Shown: positions 44,560-58,235 of the stretch, piece by piece | How positions within the stretch are numbered: the first letter of the stretch is position 1 | Layout: each line of letters begins with the position of its first letter | DNA from: Leguminivora glycinivorella | Taxonomy: Eukaryota; Arthropoda; Insecta; Lepidoptera; Tortricidae | NCBI RefSeq assembly: GCF_023078275.1 | Contig: NC_062971.1 | Span: 20,088,001 to 20,152,000, forward strand | Direction of reading: 5' to 3' | Length of the DNA stretch: 64,000 nt | Made by a program: the position numbers and the translations under genes | The notes under the pieces: model-generated | Databases searched by the model: none | Told to the model about the DNA's origin: nothing | The model's input: only the letters and a program-made list of their open reading frames with translations

Positions 44560-44861
44560 ACGCTGGCTAATCAATTGTGACGTGTAATATGTAACAATAT
44601 TAAATGAATGAATAATAAATGAGTATGAGTATGAGTATACCAGCCTCCTGTTTATTGCGTTTAAAGTTAGTATATGCAATATGCACAATATTATGTGTAT
44701 TAATTATTTAGTAAGGTTATTAGTTATATAATATGCATATATTTCTATTTTCGTTTATGTATTTTATAAGTACTGTATGAAGTAGATCATTTGTCGTCAA
44801 TTAGCTTAATGATTATCATTCCTCCTTCTCCTTGCGCCATTTTTACATGACTCTGTTCAGC

Positions 44862-44935
44862 TCGATGGTTGACTGGTAGAGAATGCCATTATTTTATTTG
44901 TGCAATAGTGTTTAAATTAATAAATATATAGGTAT
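44862..44935 (+). repeat. Retroposon 3' end, copy 2
   Basis: cgatggttgactggtagaga, atgcc, then gtgcaatagtgtttaaatta and AATA repeats, as at 40085-40190. Confidence 0.5.
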
Positions 44936-47900
44936 GTATTTTTTTAATTTATTTAAAAAAACAATATGTGTAGTAATTCAGAAGTAAAATTTTTTTATGG
45001 CAAATTCTTGCTCATTTGACAGTTAGAGTATAAGAACCCCTCAACAAAATTTAGATGTCATCGATGTAACTTTCCTGAGAATGTTCACATTTTAACCATA
45101 AGGTATGTATTATGCCTGTAGCGCATGATTCAATTTTATTTAACGCCATTAAAAAAGTAGCAGGCATCGAACACCACTCGTAAAGAACTTAACCTATTCC
45201 GCTGTTTTCATAGCCCCAACTTTATGAATACGATCACTAAAACTAATCAAACGTGAAACAAACGTGCATTCCAATAACGTTTATGAGAATATAGAATCGA
45301 AACAAAGCGACGGTGTCCAACTGAACATAAAAATAATTATCGACGCACGAAGAACGGTAGCCAAAGGCTATATTCAGCCATAAAATGTAAAAGTTTTCTA
45401 TGATTATCTTATTTATATAATAGGGTTAGTAGCATTTTAGTGGGAAATGGGAAAGAGATTTAAACTGTACTAATTGGTTGACGTGACATTTTTTGTAGAG
45501 ATTTCAATATTCGTTGCCTTTATACGTAAGTATTTTATTTGGTTTCTTTGTCTGAATGATAAATAGTTTCCCTTCGGACATAATGTGATAGATTAATGTA
45601 AGTACGGATTATGGTGTAATTGATGCACCTACATTTTGTTACCTCCTTGTTATTATATGGAAAATTCGTGCTTTCAAAGATGTATTAATTAGTCTGTTTA
45701 TAATAATCACCAAGTACCTGTTTATGTAATTGTCTCTCCCAAACAATCACATACATTCCATTGACACAAAAATAAAGAAGTTATTTACTGGTGGTTCACA
45801 AATATCAAATAGTGTTCAAATAAAAAATTTCAAGACTGCTCTAAGTTTTGAGAGTTTAGTCCTATTTCAATTGTTGCTACATACCTATGTAAAATTAACT
45901 ATTGTTGTACCCTCATGAATCCTTGAAAGAATCCTTGGAAAATTATAACAAACAATTTGAAAGTGAACATTTTTCAAAACTCTTCCAAGTTTCAATGTAT
46001 TATAAACGGTATACAACTTCGGGAGGAAGTTACTTATACCGCCCAAGACATTACTTGGCTCGAGGCAATATTGTTATAGCCTGTAGTAATCGGAAACTGC
46101 CTTAATTTTTACTCATTGAATTCGTGAATGCAAATCACTTTCACAGCCGTCTAAAACGATCTCTTCCCCCGTGGTATAACGTTCAAAATTATTTGTATGT
46201 AAAATAAGGTAACATATCCGGTCACTTGAAATAGCTTTAGGCAATAATTTGTTAATGTCCCCGTGGCTACAGTTTGATAGCTTAAATTAGACAAAAGGCG
46301 ATCGATGGGTTCTTCTAAGAATGAAGACTTCATTTGGTTAGAATTATGATGCAATTGAGATGTTCTACGGACAACGTATTTTGAATCAATCATTAAAAGT
46401 ACTGTACTCGTTTGTTTTTATGTCCTATATAAGCATAATCTTTTTCATAAGTAACTAGTGGATCTTGAATCATTTTAGCGATTTTTGCATATCAATTAGG
46501 TCTGTGAAACATGTTAAAATTTAGGTATTGGTACGTTAGTACATAGTAGTTCAATGGCATTAAACTAATAACAGGTTTTTTACATATTTTTTTTAAATCG
46601 ATGTGTACCTACTTACTTACGCACTTAAGTTGTAGATCATGATTCATGCAAGTCTAAATACATAAATGTTCACCATAATACAAGTAAATATTTTCCGTAA
46701 ATAGAATAATTTTTAATTAAAAATACCTACATACATTCCTAACTGTGTTATTTAATGTGTAGGTAAATGAAACTATGCCATTCGCTGTATTCCTTAACAC
46801 TAGGAAATCTGAACACTCAACATATTCCTTTAAAGATAAATAGTACCTATTTTGCAACAATAACCAGCATCGTTGACAGAGAATCCTCATAAACAACGAT
46901 AGTTATTAATATTTTAGCAGTTCAAACCAAGCCTCCATATGGACGGGCGTGGTGGCCACAATATAATGTTGGATCTCACCTGCCAGACCTACAGTGTATA
47001 GTTTAAGTTTATAAGAATACGCGTTATGGGAAGTTTTATTAAATCAAGATTGTTGGAAATGCAAAGTAAGGGAAAGGACTTGAAGTTTTTAATAATCACG
47101 TCGGTGACAACCCAGTGAAGATGAAGCATTTTACGAATACGAATAGATTATAGAGATTTGAAACACAAACAAAAACTTACAGTATAAACTAAATGTTACC
47201 ACTAATATGTATGATTTATTATATTTTTCTGTTTTATATTCGTTAAGAGTCAGCGCAAAATAGGAATGACCCGTGAATGGAAAACCAGTGTATAACGTCA
47301 CATAGCATATCGTGTCTATATGAAATATAATTATGTATAATAAAACATAAAATGTGGTTCCATGCCTGAAATCTCAAATAAAAACGTAATTTTTGCTATT
47401 AAAGCATAAATTCTTATGTGATTAAAGGCCAAAAATTCTTTATGTGAGTCTGAGGATATTTTATTGTTAACTGAGACATTTTATTTTTGATTTAATATAG
47501 GTATTTGTGTACGCCTGAAACGAAAATTTCCATGGTACATCTTAGTTAGTCAAGTCGCTCTTAAATTACGCCACACTGTACCCGCAGGCCGCCAACACCT
47601 GAGCTGATCTATAGTCCCAACGGTACTGCGGGCCAAATTGTGGCTTGCAATAATGTATTAGCTAAATAATACATGTATATGGAGCGATGTTTAGCTTAGT
47701 TTCTAGTATTCCGAGTCGTAGAATGGCATGCGAATAGATTACCTGTAACAATGCTTGTAACGGTGTATAAAAACGAAGAACGGTTTACGGTTTTTAATTT
47801 GATATTAAAAGCAGTGAACTAAAGGCTTGTCATTTACACAACACAGTCCACAATTACGAATCCCCCTATTATGAATTTCGTCTTCTTTTCTTCATTAATG

Positions 47901-48250
47901 TTTAAACCGCTATATACACAGACTGCAGACGTAGCGCTTTTGAGGACCCTTATGGATGGACACACTTCATACCATAGCAACAATAATAATATTATAATTA
48001 CCTTTGTAACTTTAAGCGCTATCTAAATAAAATATTTACATATTATATTTTCATAGTAATTTTTTTTCTGGCATTTTCACTTAGTCTAGTTAGCCTGATA
48101 TGTCCCTTGTCTAGTTCTTACTTGGCTTGTTCTGGCAAATCCAATTTCAGAAATAACTAATATTAGAGGGCTCTATGGAGTCAGTATTAAAATGAAAGCT
48201 TTTTGGGTGTTATTACAAAATATTATGATCATACTACAAACCAAACGCTA
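44936..48250. other. Gene-poor DNA
   Basis: No gene supported; small frames at 45730-46105 lack domains. 45170-45375 is less AT-rich and unique-looking (aacgtttatgag, gacggtgtccaactgaac) and may be conserved non-coding DNA. Otherwise nothing recognised. Confidence 0.35.
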
Positions 48251-48602
48251 TACAGAGTGGGGCCTGTAACAAAGGCGAAGAATTGAACTGTAGGCTATTC
48301 TCCTTATACTGATCAACATTTGTTCGGCGACTTTTAAAAATAACTTGTATTTTGATTTTTATCACCCTTGAAAGTTTTTTTCTAAAAGGTAATGTATTGC
48401 GAATTCTGTTAAGTCTAAAGTGTGACAGACAACGTCAATGACAGCAATAATGGCGTACATTGAAGCCAATATTTATTTTGTATGAAAAATTACAAATTTA
48501 AAGACTTCATAATTTTTAAAAGTCACTGAACAAATGTTGATCAGTATAAGGAGAATAGCCTACAGTTCAATTCTTCGCCTTTGTTACAGGCCCCACTCTG
48601 TA
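48251..48602. mobile_element. 352 bp MITE, Tc1/mariner-like TA duplication
   Basis: TIRs of about 75 exact bases (TACAGAGTGGGGCCTGTAAC...) extend to roughly 92 with mismatches; TA lies on each side (48249-48250, 48603-48604). The middle is AT-rich with no frame. The minus-strand frame 48541-48753 begins in its right TIR and is not a gene. Confidence 0.85.
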
Positions 48603-51600
48603 TAACTAGAGAAGGAATGTGTTTAAAAATTGAATAATAAAATCGATATGAACCCATTATTTTCAGCGATAAACATCTAGCGAAACATTCCGAAATAAAC
48701 CGACGCACGCGCCGGCATCTATCGACTTTCATCTGCTTGTAATAACTATTCATTCAGTATAATAAAAATTTCGTATCTCTCCGAATTGCCGACGTACCGT
48801 AATAGCTGGGAGCTAATTTCTATGACTGTTTATTACGGACTTTATGTGTTTATAAATCGCTCCAGATGTTTAAGTAATGATTGGAAAAGTGACCCTAATA
48901 AAATAATGACAATTGACTGCCAATTATTTTGGTGATTATGATTCAAATTCCTTCAAGGAGTGGTTATTGGAAAGTCTAAAGTTCCCGTAGGTTTGTCAGA
49001 AAACTCACAATAACAGCGTAACATACTATTCACCTACATAATATATTTCAATAATTTGTATCTGCTTTGGTCGTATTCGTACCAATATTACCGGATTTGG
49101 ACTGTCGAAGCAGTTGTGTACTGATAAAAATGTTACCAAATTACTTAAATGTTCTCAAGAAGGTACTTAAACTAATGTGGCAGCGAGCTACGGCTGATGT
49201 TGGGCAATAAATCATTTAACTGGAGTCGGTCGATAACTAGAGTTTTAAGTCCCGGTTTCGCCGTGCGTAGGCGACATAAAATCAGTAATTAAAGTTATCG
49301 TTAACCGACGTGTAGCCATAGTGTAGGCCAAGTACACACGAACTTGTTACTGTTTACTGTTATATTATTTTATCTACATGTTACAATCACCTAAGGGATA
49401 ACAGGGTAAGATGAACCCTTAAAAGTAGATACAATACCTAAGTAACAATATTTTTTTATCTATGACATAGGTAGCTAATGCTATCATAATGCTGAATATA
49501 TTGATTATTTGCGTAGCTCCATATAATATAGTATTTTTTTATATAATATGTATTGATATACAATTTTTTTTACAAAAAGGTACCTAAATAAAACTTTGTT
49601 TTATAGGTACATCATTGCTAAGAATGCTATTCTTAGTTTATGAAAATGTTGTTTACTTGGCCATCAGTTCCCACACTAAATAAATAATTATGTACATACA
49701 ATAATGTAATTCTTAATAAAATTAAGAATGTCTTTTAGTGAATATAATTTTGTTACATTTTTTAAATAGTAAAGGAACCTCACGTAGTTTATTTTAGAAT
49801 GCCATTGAGGTTTGTTGTTATATAAAATATTTTTTTTAGCTTATGTATGCACATACCTCGAAACAATGGTTGCATGACTGTGTCTACCTACAGCCTTACT
49901 TTGTGAGCTCTGAAGAGCAATAGTAGCACATTTTTCATTTAATTCACCTACCTACGCTTAAAAGTATAACGAAGGAAATAATTAATTTTCTTCATGATAA
50001 AGTGAAGACTATATCTACAGTTATTTTATGCATGAAATATTCTTAAATGGATTTATTTTTGCGGTTATGCAAACTAGACTGTTGTAGGGGCAGCCATTAA
50101 AAACATAGCTAAACTAGCGTGAAATGAGAGCCAAGTTAAATAATATGCATTTTTGTTAACTTCAGTAAAATAGTTCACTCTATTTACTTAGGTTTTTCTT
50201 ATGTACAATTACCATTTCACTGTGCTACAATAAGTAGTACAGTGAGTAAATAAACTAAGTCAATCAGCATTTTACTTGGCTATCATCGCTTTACGTATCC
50301 ATTTATTTGTGGCTTGATCAATCCGTGTAAGATTGTCTCTGGTTAGAGTTTGCCAAGAAATTATCAAATTAAAAAGTGAAAATATTGTAGTGTCTTGCCG
50401 TTCTCTATGTACAATTACATAGATTTTACATGATCATACCTTTATTTATTTTCTAATATGTCTTGTCAGACGGTATGGATTAAAATCAAATTACTCATTG
50501 AGGAATTTCGCATCAATGACATTTCAGTTCAAAAAAATTCTATTATATTCCGGAAATCTTATACAATACTGCAGATGAAAAACACTGATGTCGTTACAGA
50601 TTTAATTAACAGGTGGCGTATATTAATAAAATAATTATCGTCTACAGGTTGCAAGATGTAAATCATCGTTTTGAATGATAAAGGTGACCGAATGATATAG
50701 ACCGAATGATTTGGTGGGCGTGGTTAATTCACGCGGCAACGATTTACGAGGTAGCCAGTAAAACTTGCTTCTAGAGATTTTTTTCGAATTGGTTTCGTTT
50801 TACAGTCCGTTTAGTCTAATTACTTGGGATATATTATATATTTATGATCAAATTAAGGAGTACCTCAGTGATACGTAGCCCTCACATATATGTCATTATG
50901 TGGTTAGGTACCAAAATAAATTGAAATAATACTGATAACGCTAGGCGTAAACTAATATTTCGCTAATTCTCGGCTTCGTTTGACTTAGCAGCAATTATTA
51001 GTTTTGGTCTAATTTGATGTTTTTTTTTTCAGGTATAGCCTCGGATAATATACTTTACGACTTGAATTTTTACCCACTGCTTATCCATTTATTGCATACA
51101 AAACTCTTTCGCCTACTAATAATTCGCCTAATTGGGTTCATAATGTAAATTTTAATTGACCTCTAGCATTGTTTGTCCTGTTTTAATTACAGAAAACCAA
51201 TAACTAAATCACAGAATATAATTATTTAGGAATAACAGCCAAGGCACTGGGTTAATTCATATATTTAGGTGATACTTTTGTGTACGTTTAAATCATAATT
51301 GTAACAATTTTGCCTACTAACTAGCATCTTGTCTTAAACAAAGATATCACGGCTCAATACAACCTGTTAAAGAGATATAAGTAATCACTGACATGAATTC
51401 ACTATTTTAGTCTAAACCTCTAAACCGATCAATCATCTTCAGTCAACACAATGAGTCTAATTGACGCCCAGGCCGCTACCATTCTGCCGTCGACACATAA
51501 AAGGGTGGAATAAAAAAGTTACAAAAGCCATATGTAAAATTACCGATTGTTATGAATATCAGCCTCTGGGGAAGAATGTCTTAAGTGATACAAAATTTTA

Positions 51601-52578
51601 GGGTTCAATGGTATATAAAAGCGTTGTCTCTCGGACATTGCACCATAAATCGTCTGAAATAGACGCTAAGGCCAGTAGTAGTAATGGTATATTGGGAAAT
51701 TTGACGAGTTATTAAGATTGTAACCATTTAAAAGTTAACATAAACAAAATTACTTTTACAGGGCAAAATGTGTATTGATGTTATAGCATGTGCACTTGAA
51801 AAAGTGCAAATTAAAATGTCTTAGTTCTGATTTGTTAGTTATAAATCTTATTATTTTTAAAGTCATGATAAAAATTGAAATGGTATCTGCTGGCAATCGA
51901 CTGGTAGTACCTAGATGGTATACTTTAGTACCTATTGACTGATAGTACCTCGTCGTAGGTATTCATGGAGGCGATGGAGATAGTTAGACTATATTTTTCT
52001 CTTGATTGACAGCATAAAACACGAGTAAAGTAGTTACAACAATAGGCAATGAAAATTATCTAGACCAATGGCGCCTAGAATTCTTAATTTTATATTTAAA
52101 CCCGAGGAACCTGTAAAGTCCAAAGCTGCTCAGACTTGCTTGATTTTTTAATGATGAATAAGCTGTGTTCAAGTGCGGTTGTATGTGTTATTACGAAGCA
52201 TATGGACACCACATGGTGGGCGCATAAGGCGCTATCGATACTATTCGATGTGCGTGTACGATAAAAATCGTAGACTTTTTGCTGCGATAATTTAACTGTC
52301 TATCGATTTGTATTTTGTGATGGTATCGATTTGTTGAAAAAATGAATGTGCCGGACATTAATATTAAATTTGAAAAAATTCTAAGGTCCCAAAGCACACA
52401 AATATTACAAATTATTATTTTAGATGAAAAAGTTATTGTACAAACATTGCTAAATTTTTGTCAACACTCAAATAGTTAGAATGATGAAATGAGTCCCTTA
52501 AGATATTGAGAAAATTGACGCTTTCAAGCAATTTCTGCTATTTAGTCTAGAAATATATAATTATTATACTACCGTGTC
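48603..52578. other. Gene-poor DNA with possible regulatory blocks
   Basis: No frame of note. Blocks that stand out from the AT-rich background are 48780-48965 (tttataaatcgctccagatg, caattgactgccaatta), 49185-49325 (gataactagagttttaagtc, cggtttcgccgtgcgtagg) and 50690-50790 (ggtgggcgtggttaattcac). Candidates for enhancers only. Confidence 0.35.
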
Positions 52579-52812
52579 CGTGTGGTGCCGGGTTAAGAAT
52601 TTCACCACCCCTTTCTTCCCGGGGGTGTCGTAGAAGTCGACTGTGGGATATGGGTTAAATTGTGGCGTAGGCGAGAGGCTGGCAACCTGTCACTGCAATG
52701 TCACAATTTGGATTTCTTTCAACCCCTTTTTGCCAAGAGTGGCACTGAAACTTAGCAGTTCATGTGCTCTGCCTACCCCTTTATGGGATACAGGCATGAT
52801 TATATGTATACT
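52579..52812 (+). repeat. SINE-like retroposon, full copy
   Basis: Same family and orientation as 15479-15720, with gtcgtagaagtcgactgtgg, gcgtaggcgagaggctggca and gatacaggcatgattatatg at its 3' end. The frame at 52643-52852 is read through it. Confidence 0.75.
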
Positions 52813-53794
52813 ATGTTACATGTATGTATATATAGATAGCTTGATCAATTGAGATTGAACTATGCATGTAGGTACTTGCAATGGTTAGAAGATGAAGTGA
52901 TCGGTTGTTGAAGTGTTTCCCGTTTTTCTGTGTTTTATGTACATAGGTGTTAAAGAAAACATCAAATCTAATCACCATTGTACATGTACGTAGCTAGTGA
53001 TACTCCGTACTATTTAACGTCACCTACGCTTTCGTGGAAGGTCCGTTTTTCTCGACGCAATCGTGCACCCCGTCACGGTGTCGCGTGTTCCGATTCTCCG
53101 CGGTTGCCGCACCTTGCTCTCCGCCGCTTTATCTTGGACAAAAAAGTAAGAGGGTTCCGTTCTGGATGACTAGTGCAATATTGATGTTGCTAAAAAATAA
53201 ATTGTTTTTTACTGTTTGGAATCTCGTAGGTTATTGCTCTGGACGCAAATAAATTGAAAAGAGTGATGTGACGACGCTATTTAAATAAGTATTTAGTTAT
53301 ACCATAATTTTAGATCAGCATTCACCGGACTCGTGTATGTATGTATAGCCAAAAGACGGAAAAAAGATTTTATTGTGAAGAGAAAATGTGTCGAAAACTA
53401 CGATGCACCACGTTATTGTCATTTTGACGATACACACTGGGGCTGAGATGGGGACAGGGTATTGAAGTAGGTAAGGTAGGTATGAAAGTATTTGAGAAAG
53501 TATTTTGGGTAGTTTTGTGGTGTTTACATCTCCGGTGACACTTTGCTGGGACGTCAGTCTTCCGCGGCCACGGTCAGTGAAACCTGGCCGAAACGTTGGG
53601 AAAAAAGGTAAAATAATGTTCATTAATCGCGTTCGACCTGTAGGTGACTTTAAATATGTGAACAAAGCGCGAGAACTTAAAGTGTTAAATTATTTTTGTC
53701 TTCTTGTTACAAGATTTTTTTTTTACTCTCCTACTAAGTGTAATTTTAACAACCACAGACAAAAAACAAAGCGATAAATGTGATCTACGATATG
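52813..53794. other. Intergenic DNA
   Basis: GC-rich patch at 53030-53165 with overlapping frames on the plus strand and no domain. 53540-53610 contains ccggtgacactttgctggg and ggccgaaacgttggg, phrases common in arthropod retroelement-derived repeats. The 116-codon minus-strand frame 53315-53665 covers this repeat and is not called. Confidence 0.35.
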
Positions 53795-53918
53795 GAGGGC
53801 GATTTTTGAATCGCATACGGGATTTTGTCACTAAAATACCGGTTGTAAACGGTGACTTGCTTATTAGTTTCAGTGACAATTTTCTGAATTCGAACGCGTG
53901 AGACTCAAAAATCGGCCC
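53795..53918 (-). repeat. MITE with GGGCCGATTTTTGAGT ends, copy 2
   Basis: Reverse-oriented copy of 9373-9491: gggcgatttttgaatcgc on the left, gagactcaaaaatcggccc on the right, with accggttgtaaacggtgac and gtttcagtgacaattttctg inside. Confidence 0.7.
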
Positions 53919-54876
53919 GATGGCGTCTGAATCTGAATGTAGTTAGGTATGTTTAGCGTCAATTAATTAACGTTTAGTAATTCAATAATATATGTACTAG
54001 TAATAAAATGTATGTAATTGCAGTAACATGATTTAGTCACGCTGACCCCTAAACTGATCACCTACTGGACGGTGACGAACGGATATTTTGTGGTGGTGGC
54101 ACGAGCGCCATAATGGCTGCAAAGGAAAAAATGACACGCTGAGTTTTGATCACTCACCGCTCAGTTCGTGGCTACTTTAATTCGATTTTATTTTTTAACT
54201 TTTTGGTAACTCACCAAACTATTTGGCCGTTCGGTGGAGGTTTAATTTATTGTTTTTTTTTTCTTGTGTAGAAGCAGTTTTTGTTCTCGGTAACTCATAA
54301 CTCATAAAGTGCCAAGGAATAGTTGCCTATTTAAAATATTTACTGCCTAAATATTATGTGTCCTAAAAGGTAGAAGAAACAAGTTCATCTATTTGTATGC
54401 GGCCGAGCGTGTCAGATTTTGTACTGAAGTTATTACTTGCCCGTGATTTTAAATATGTCTCAGGTCCTTGAGTGTTCATAATTTTTGTGTTGTTGCAATT
54501 AAATATCACGTAACGAAGCATTTTTAATGTTTTTGTTGACTTCAACTTACAAAAATTGACGCCCGAAAGCTGCAAACTGCGATTAAAGACGGACAACGCA
54601 GTGGATTTTACTGAGTTCATTTGACACGCTAAGTAGATACGTTTGTTTAATCTATGGTATATATGACACCCTGTGGTCCTTAAATTAACCAGTCTTCTTT
54701 ATAACCCGTTTTTTTATTTAAAGCCGTCTTTCATCTATTTACTAAAGTCTACCTATACTAGTAATTTCAGTAAAATAATTTTTATATTGACCTGAGATGC
54801 GGGTCCAAGTTGTCGTACAACCACCCTTGTCCAGAGAATAGGGATGACGACTACATAAAAAAATGGCATTCTGCTT
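53919..54876. other. Intergenic DNA, no gene seen
   Basis: The minus-strand frame 54363-54620 (85 codons) is Ser/Asn/Lys-rich without a domain. 54040-54240 is slightly GC-richer. Nothing else recognised. Confidence 0.4.
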
Positions 54877-55134
54877 AGTCCGTCAGTTTGATCGTCTAAA
54901 AATACTGAACACAAACATATTTTTCGCTTTTTCTAATTAACGAAAAAATACAAAGATAATTATAGAGCATCAAAGTTCCGGAGTGGGGGCTTGTGATGTC
55001 ACTTCTAAGTAAAAAATGTACCTAGGCGTGACGTCACGCCAAACTTCAACGCACTGTACCGTCGTCATTTTTCGTTTACGAAAAAAAAGAAAAAATACCT
55101 GTCTAAAATTCTTTGATTAATCTAACTGACGGAC
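54877..55134. mobile_element. 258 bp MITE with AGTCCGTCAGTT ends
   Basis: AGTCCGTCAGTT at the left is inverted at the right (AACTGACGGACT). Inner ttttcg-ttt and gtgacgtcac words add symmetry (ggcgtgacgtcacgcc at about 55024-55040). Target duplication uncertain. No coding capacity. Confidence 0.65.
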
Positions 55135-56818
55135 TGATTAGTTTTTTTTTAGTCGTCTCGACTATTGAAATTTACCCACTCCAAATGCATTTATTCAAGT
55201 CAAGTTTCACATAAAACTCAAGTCCCGCTCACAAACACCAAAGAACCTGTTTTTAAATATGCTAATTTGCCCACCATATCCTTACCTAAACTTTTTTAAC
55301 CAAAGAACATTTGCTAACTAAAGGGGAGTAGGGGTTACAAAGGCTGTCCGTTGGTCCATTTCCGTCTTGAACATAATTGAGGACGCCACGTGGTGTCTGG
55401 TATGTTTAACTTTGGAAATAAAATGGTATAATTCCAATTCCTTGATACGCTTGATCGACAGATGTGTTTTAGTAGGTACTATCAGACGCAAAAGTGCATG
55501 GAGAAATGATGAATGAATTCATTCATAAATTCGCCATCCACTTTTGAAGCTGATAGTACGTATTTATAACCTGTGCGCGAGGAATTCAAACAGAGACTGT
55601 AGTAGTAAATACGAAGCTGTATGTCATAAACGTAGACATATATGTATAATCTGGCATGTCAATATTGTTATAAAAATGTGGCAAATAAAAAAAAAGAACT
55701 CTCGATTATAAAGACAAAAAATATTCTGCTGATTCGAGCTTTAGAGATATATAGTTTATACACGAACTTACTCGTAAGTTCGACGCAGGGTAGCTTTTAC
55801 ATTTTCTGGTATATTTTATGAGTATGTACCTAGATATTATTGGTATATCAATCATGCCCGCTGAAAATAATTGTTTATTCCATTTTAATTCAATCACATC
55901 GCTCTACGAACCAACCTGCAAATTATATTTTTTGCATCACAACATTAAACCCTACTTACAATTGCACCAAAATTAACACGCAAACGCTACCGTGATTGCC
56001 AAGACTTCATTAGTTCGGTCCATTCACCGGTAGGCGGTATGTAATTTTTCTAAAGCATTAACGACTGCTCCACATTCGTATGGAGTACAAAAAACCTTAA
56101 GGCGTGCAGGTAAGTAGATAAAACAACAGCAGCCGTCAAATTTCCTCTTGACATTAATCACACTAGTATGTTCGTCAGTTCTGAGGGTAACCAGAAGTTG
56201 TGTGTTAGAAAGGAATTTCAGGTGTTTGGTATCGAATCTTGGTAATTGAACATGTACCTACATTAAAGGCTGCTCTTTAGAGAAATAAATTGCCAAAAAT
56301 GTAAAAAGAAAAATAATTGTAATCGACCAAAAAAAAAAACAAAGTCATCGAAAATGTGTTGGAAGTTTATTCCTTAGTTTAACACTGGATATAAAATATT
56401 TTTTATGTATAATACTGTCAACTTACCAATTATAGTCGATAGTACTTAGATACACTTGCTCCTGCAAAATTTCATAAACAAAAAGGTCACAAAATCTGCT
56501 GACTGATTATAATATGCAGATTGTGAAGAACTATGATAAACCTCAAATACCTACTTAAGTTCTTTTGATAATAATGTGGCAAATACAAATGTAAATTACC
56601 ATATTTATGTTCGTGTATGTATAGAACAAACAATAGATATGAGCATGAGTGAATAGTTGAACACTCATACATAATTTTTTTTAGTTGTTCCAAAGAGTTC
56701 TTGTACTTGTTTAGGTAAAGTGGGTAATTATGGGCACCCTATTCGCGTGCCGGCGCGGTCGCGCACTTTCTACCGCTAACGGTCGGCGCGTGCGCCGAGC
56801 ACCTGTCCCGCGACCCTA
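55135..56818. other. Intergenic DNA
   Basis: No gene. It includes the hairpin at 55476-55559 and a GC-rich patch at 56740-56815 (gtgccggcgcggtcgcgcac, cggtcggcgcgtgcgccg), which could be a CpG-rich regulatory site but has no transcript support. Confidence 0.35.
55476..55559. repeat. Hairpin MITE centred on GAATTC
   Basis: Inverted arms of ~40 bp (gtactatcag...gcaaaagtgcatgg and ccatccacttttgaagctgatagtac) meet at gaatgaattcattc. A single arm of the family is at about 41896-41948. Confidence 0.7.
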
Positions 56819-57135
56819 GCATTGCTGCTTCATTACATTTCTGAAATGTTAATGAGAGTCTATGGGGAAAAGGTATTCTAGGCGATAAGGATCTAGATCT
56901 AATGCGATGAAGGTCAATGTTGATATGGAGAAGTTAGCGGGACTAGTACCAACATATGTAGAATTACCTGTTTCTAATTATGTTCACGTCTTAATTTTAG
57001 TCCCTCGACTCTAGTTACTGCTTCATTACATGTCTGAAATGTTAATTAGGATCTATGGGAAGAGGTATTCTCGGTCGATAAGGACGTAGTCCTAATGCGA
57101 TTAAGGTCAGCTTTGAAATATAGACACGGGACTAG
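56819..57135. repeat. ~130 bp direct duplication
   Basis: tgcttcattacatttctgaaatgttaa at 56825 and tgcttcattacatgtctgaaatgttaa at 57019 open two diverged copies. Both continue with tctatggg, ggtattct, gataagga, ctaatgcgat and cgggactag. Unit spacing about 190 bp. No coding frame. Confidence 0.7.
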
Positions 57136-58107
57136 AAATACCTGTTTTGGGTGCATTAAAGTGCGCTCTTCTCTAAATATGCTTCATAAATACATTTTTT
57201 AATTGATTTATTTGTGTCCTAATGTAATTTTATTGTAAACATGATAAATTAAAAGTAACTTAAATTGTAAATATTTCAAAAGTACTAATTCAAAAAATTT
57301 AAAATACTACTAATCTATGTATTCATCTTTCCTTCCAAATGAATTACTCGCGTACCGTTTGTCTAATGAATAGTTTGTATAAATTATGATTAGTATGTAC
57401 CTATCAATTATATACATACGTAACAACATATGTAGTAAATAAACTCACAAAAGTAATAAATTAAATTAAACATATCCGATTTTTTGCAATTACACAACAA
57501 TAACAAATTAAAACACCTTTTACGTCTTCGAAATCAAATTACGTCATACGTTAACGGTCGACGGGGATGCTACCCTCCAGTATAAAACGTCACAAGTATA
57601 TTGTCTACGGCACGCGGTTGTGATACTCTTGGCATGCGCGTGCGCAACAGGTGAAGCGGCACCTGCGTCAACGGTTGCTTCCTTTGTGCATTTGACATTA
57701 CGATGGTTAGATTAGATGGGGGGTGCTATTGATTTGCGCCCCACACTTGCTTTTGTTTTGTTAGGTTGTGTTGGTAATGAGTAGTCCGGTATGTGATATG
57801 ATTTTCTGATGCCTAGGTGTTTGTCTATTTATGGAAAAAAACATGGTTAACAGAGTTCACACTATAATTTTTATTGTTACCTATGTATTTTTGGTGGACA
57901 AACAATCTTTAACATGCCAAAAATAATAAATCGGTTACGCTCTACTATTTCTATTGTTACACATTTTTGGTATACAAACAAATTTTTAAAGTTTTAGCAT
58001 ATTTATAATGAACAAAATATTTTTGAAATATGAAATATTAAAAAAAAACATCTCTGTAAATAATCATTACAGAAAAAGGTTAATTAATTACTGATTCATT
58101 TGAACTT
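57136..58107. other. Intergenic DNA
   Basis: 57535-57690 is GC-richer, with a tataaaa at about 57583 and cgcgtgcgcaacaggtgaag downstream. A promoter is conceivable, but no open frame follows. Nothing else recognised. Confidence 0.3.
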
Positions 58108-58235
58108 TCAGATACAATACAATACAAATATTCTTTATTGTTCACCAATATAACAAGATTACATCACATAACTTTAATTAACTATGGTAGACAACAGACG
58201 GTCTTATCAACCACCGGCGGTGATATTAGATACGT
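58108..58235 (-). mobile_element. LINE 3' end fragment
   Basis: The plus-strand atacaatacaatacaaatat and tctttattg begin a reversed LINE 3' end, followed by agacaacagacggtcttatc, a phrase typical of lepidopteran LINE 3' regions. Non-coding remnant. Confidence 0.5.

Noticed and set aside
48541..48753. 70-codon minus-strand frame
   Set aside because: Ends inside the TIR of the MITE at 48251-48602; no domain.
53540..53610. Hammerhead ribozyme (suggested by ggccgaaacgttggg)
   Set aside because: The CUGAUGA core is not present at the needed place before the GGCCA/TGGCC stem, so the catalytic fold cannot form as written.
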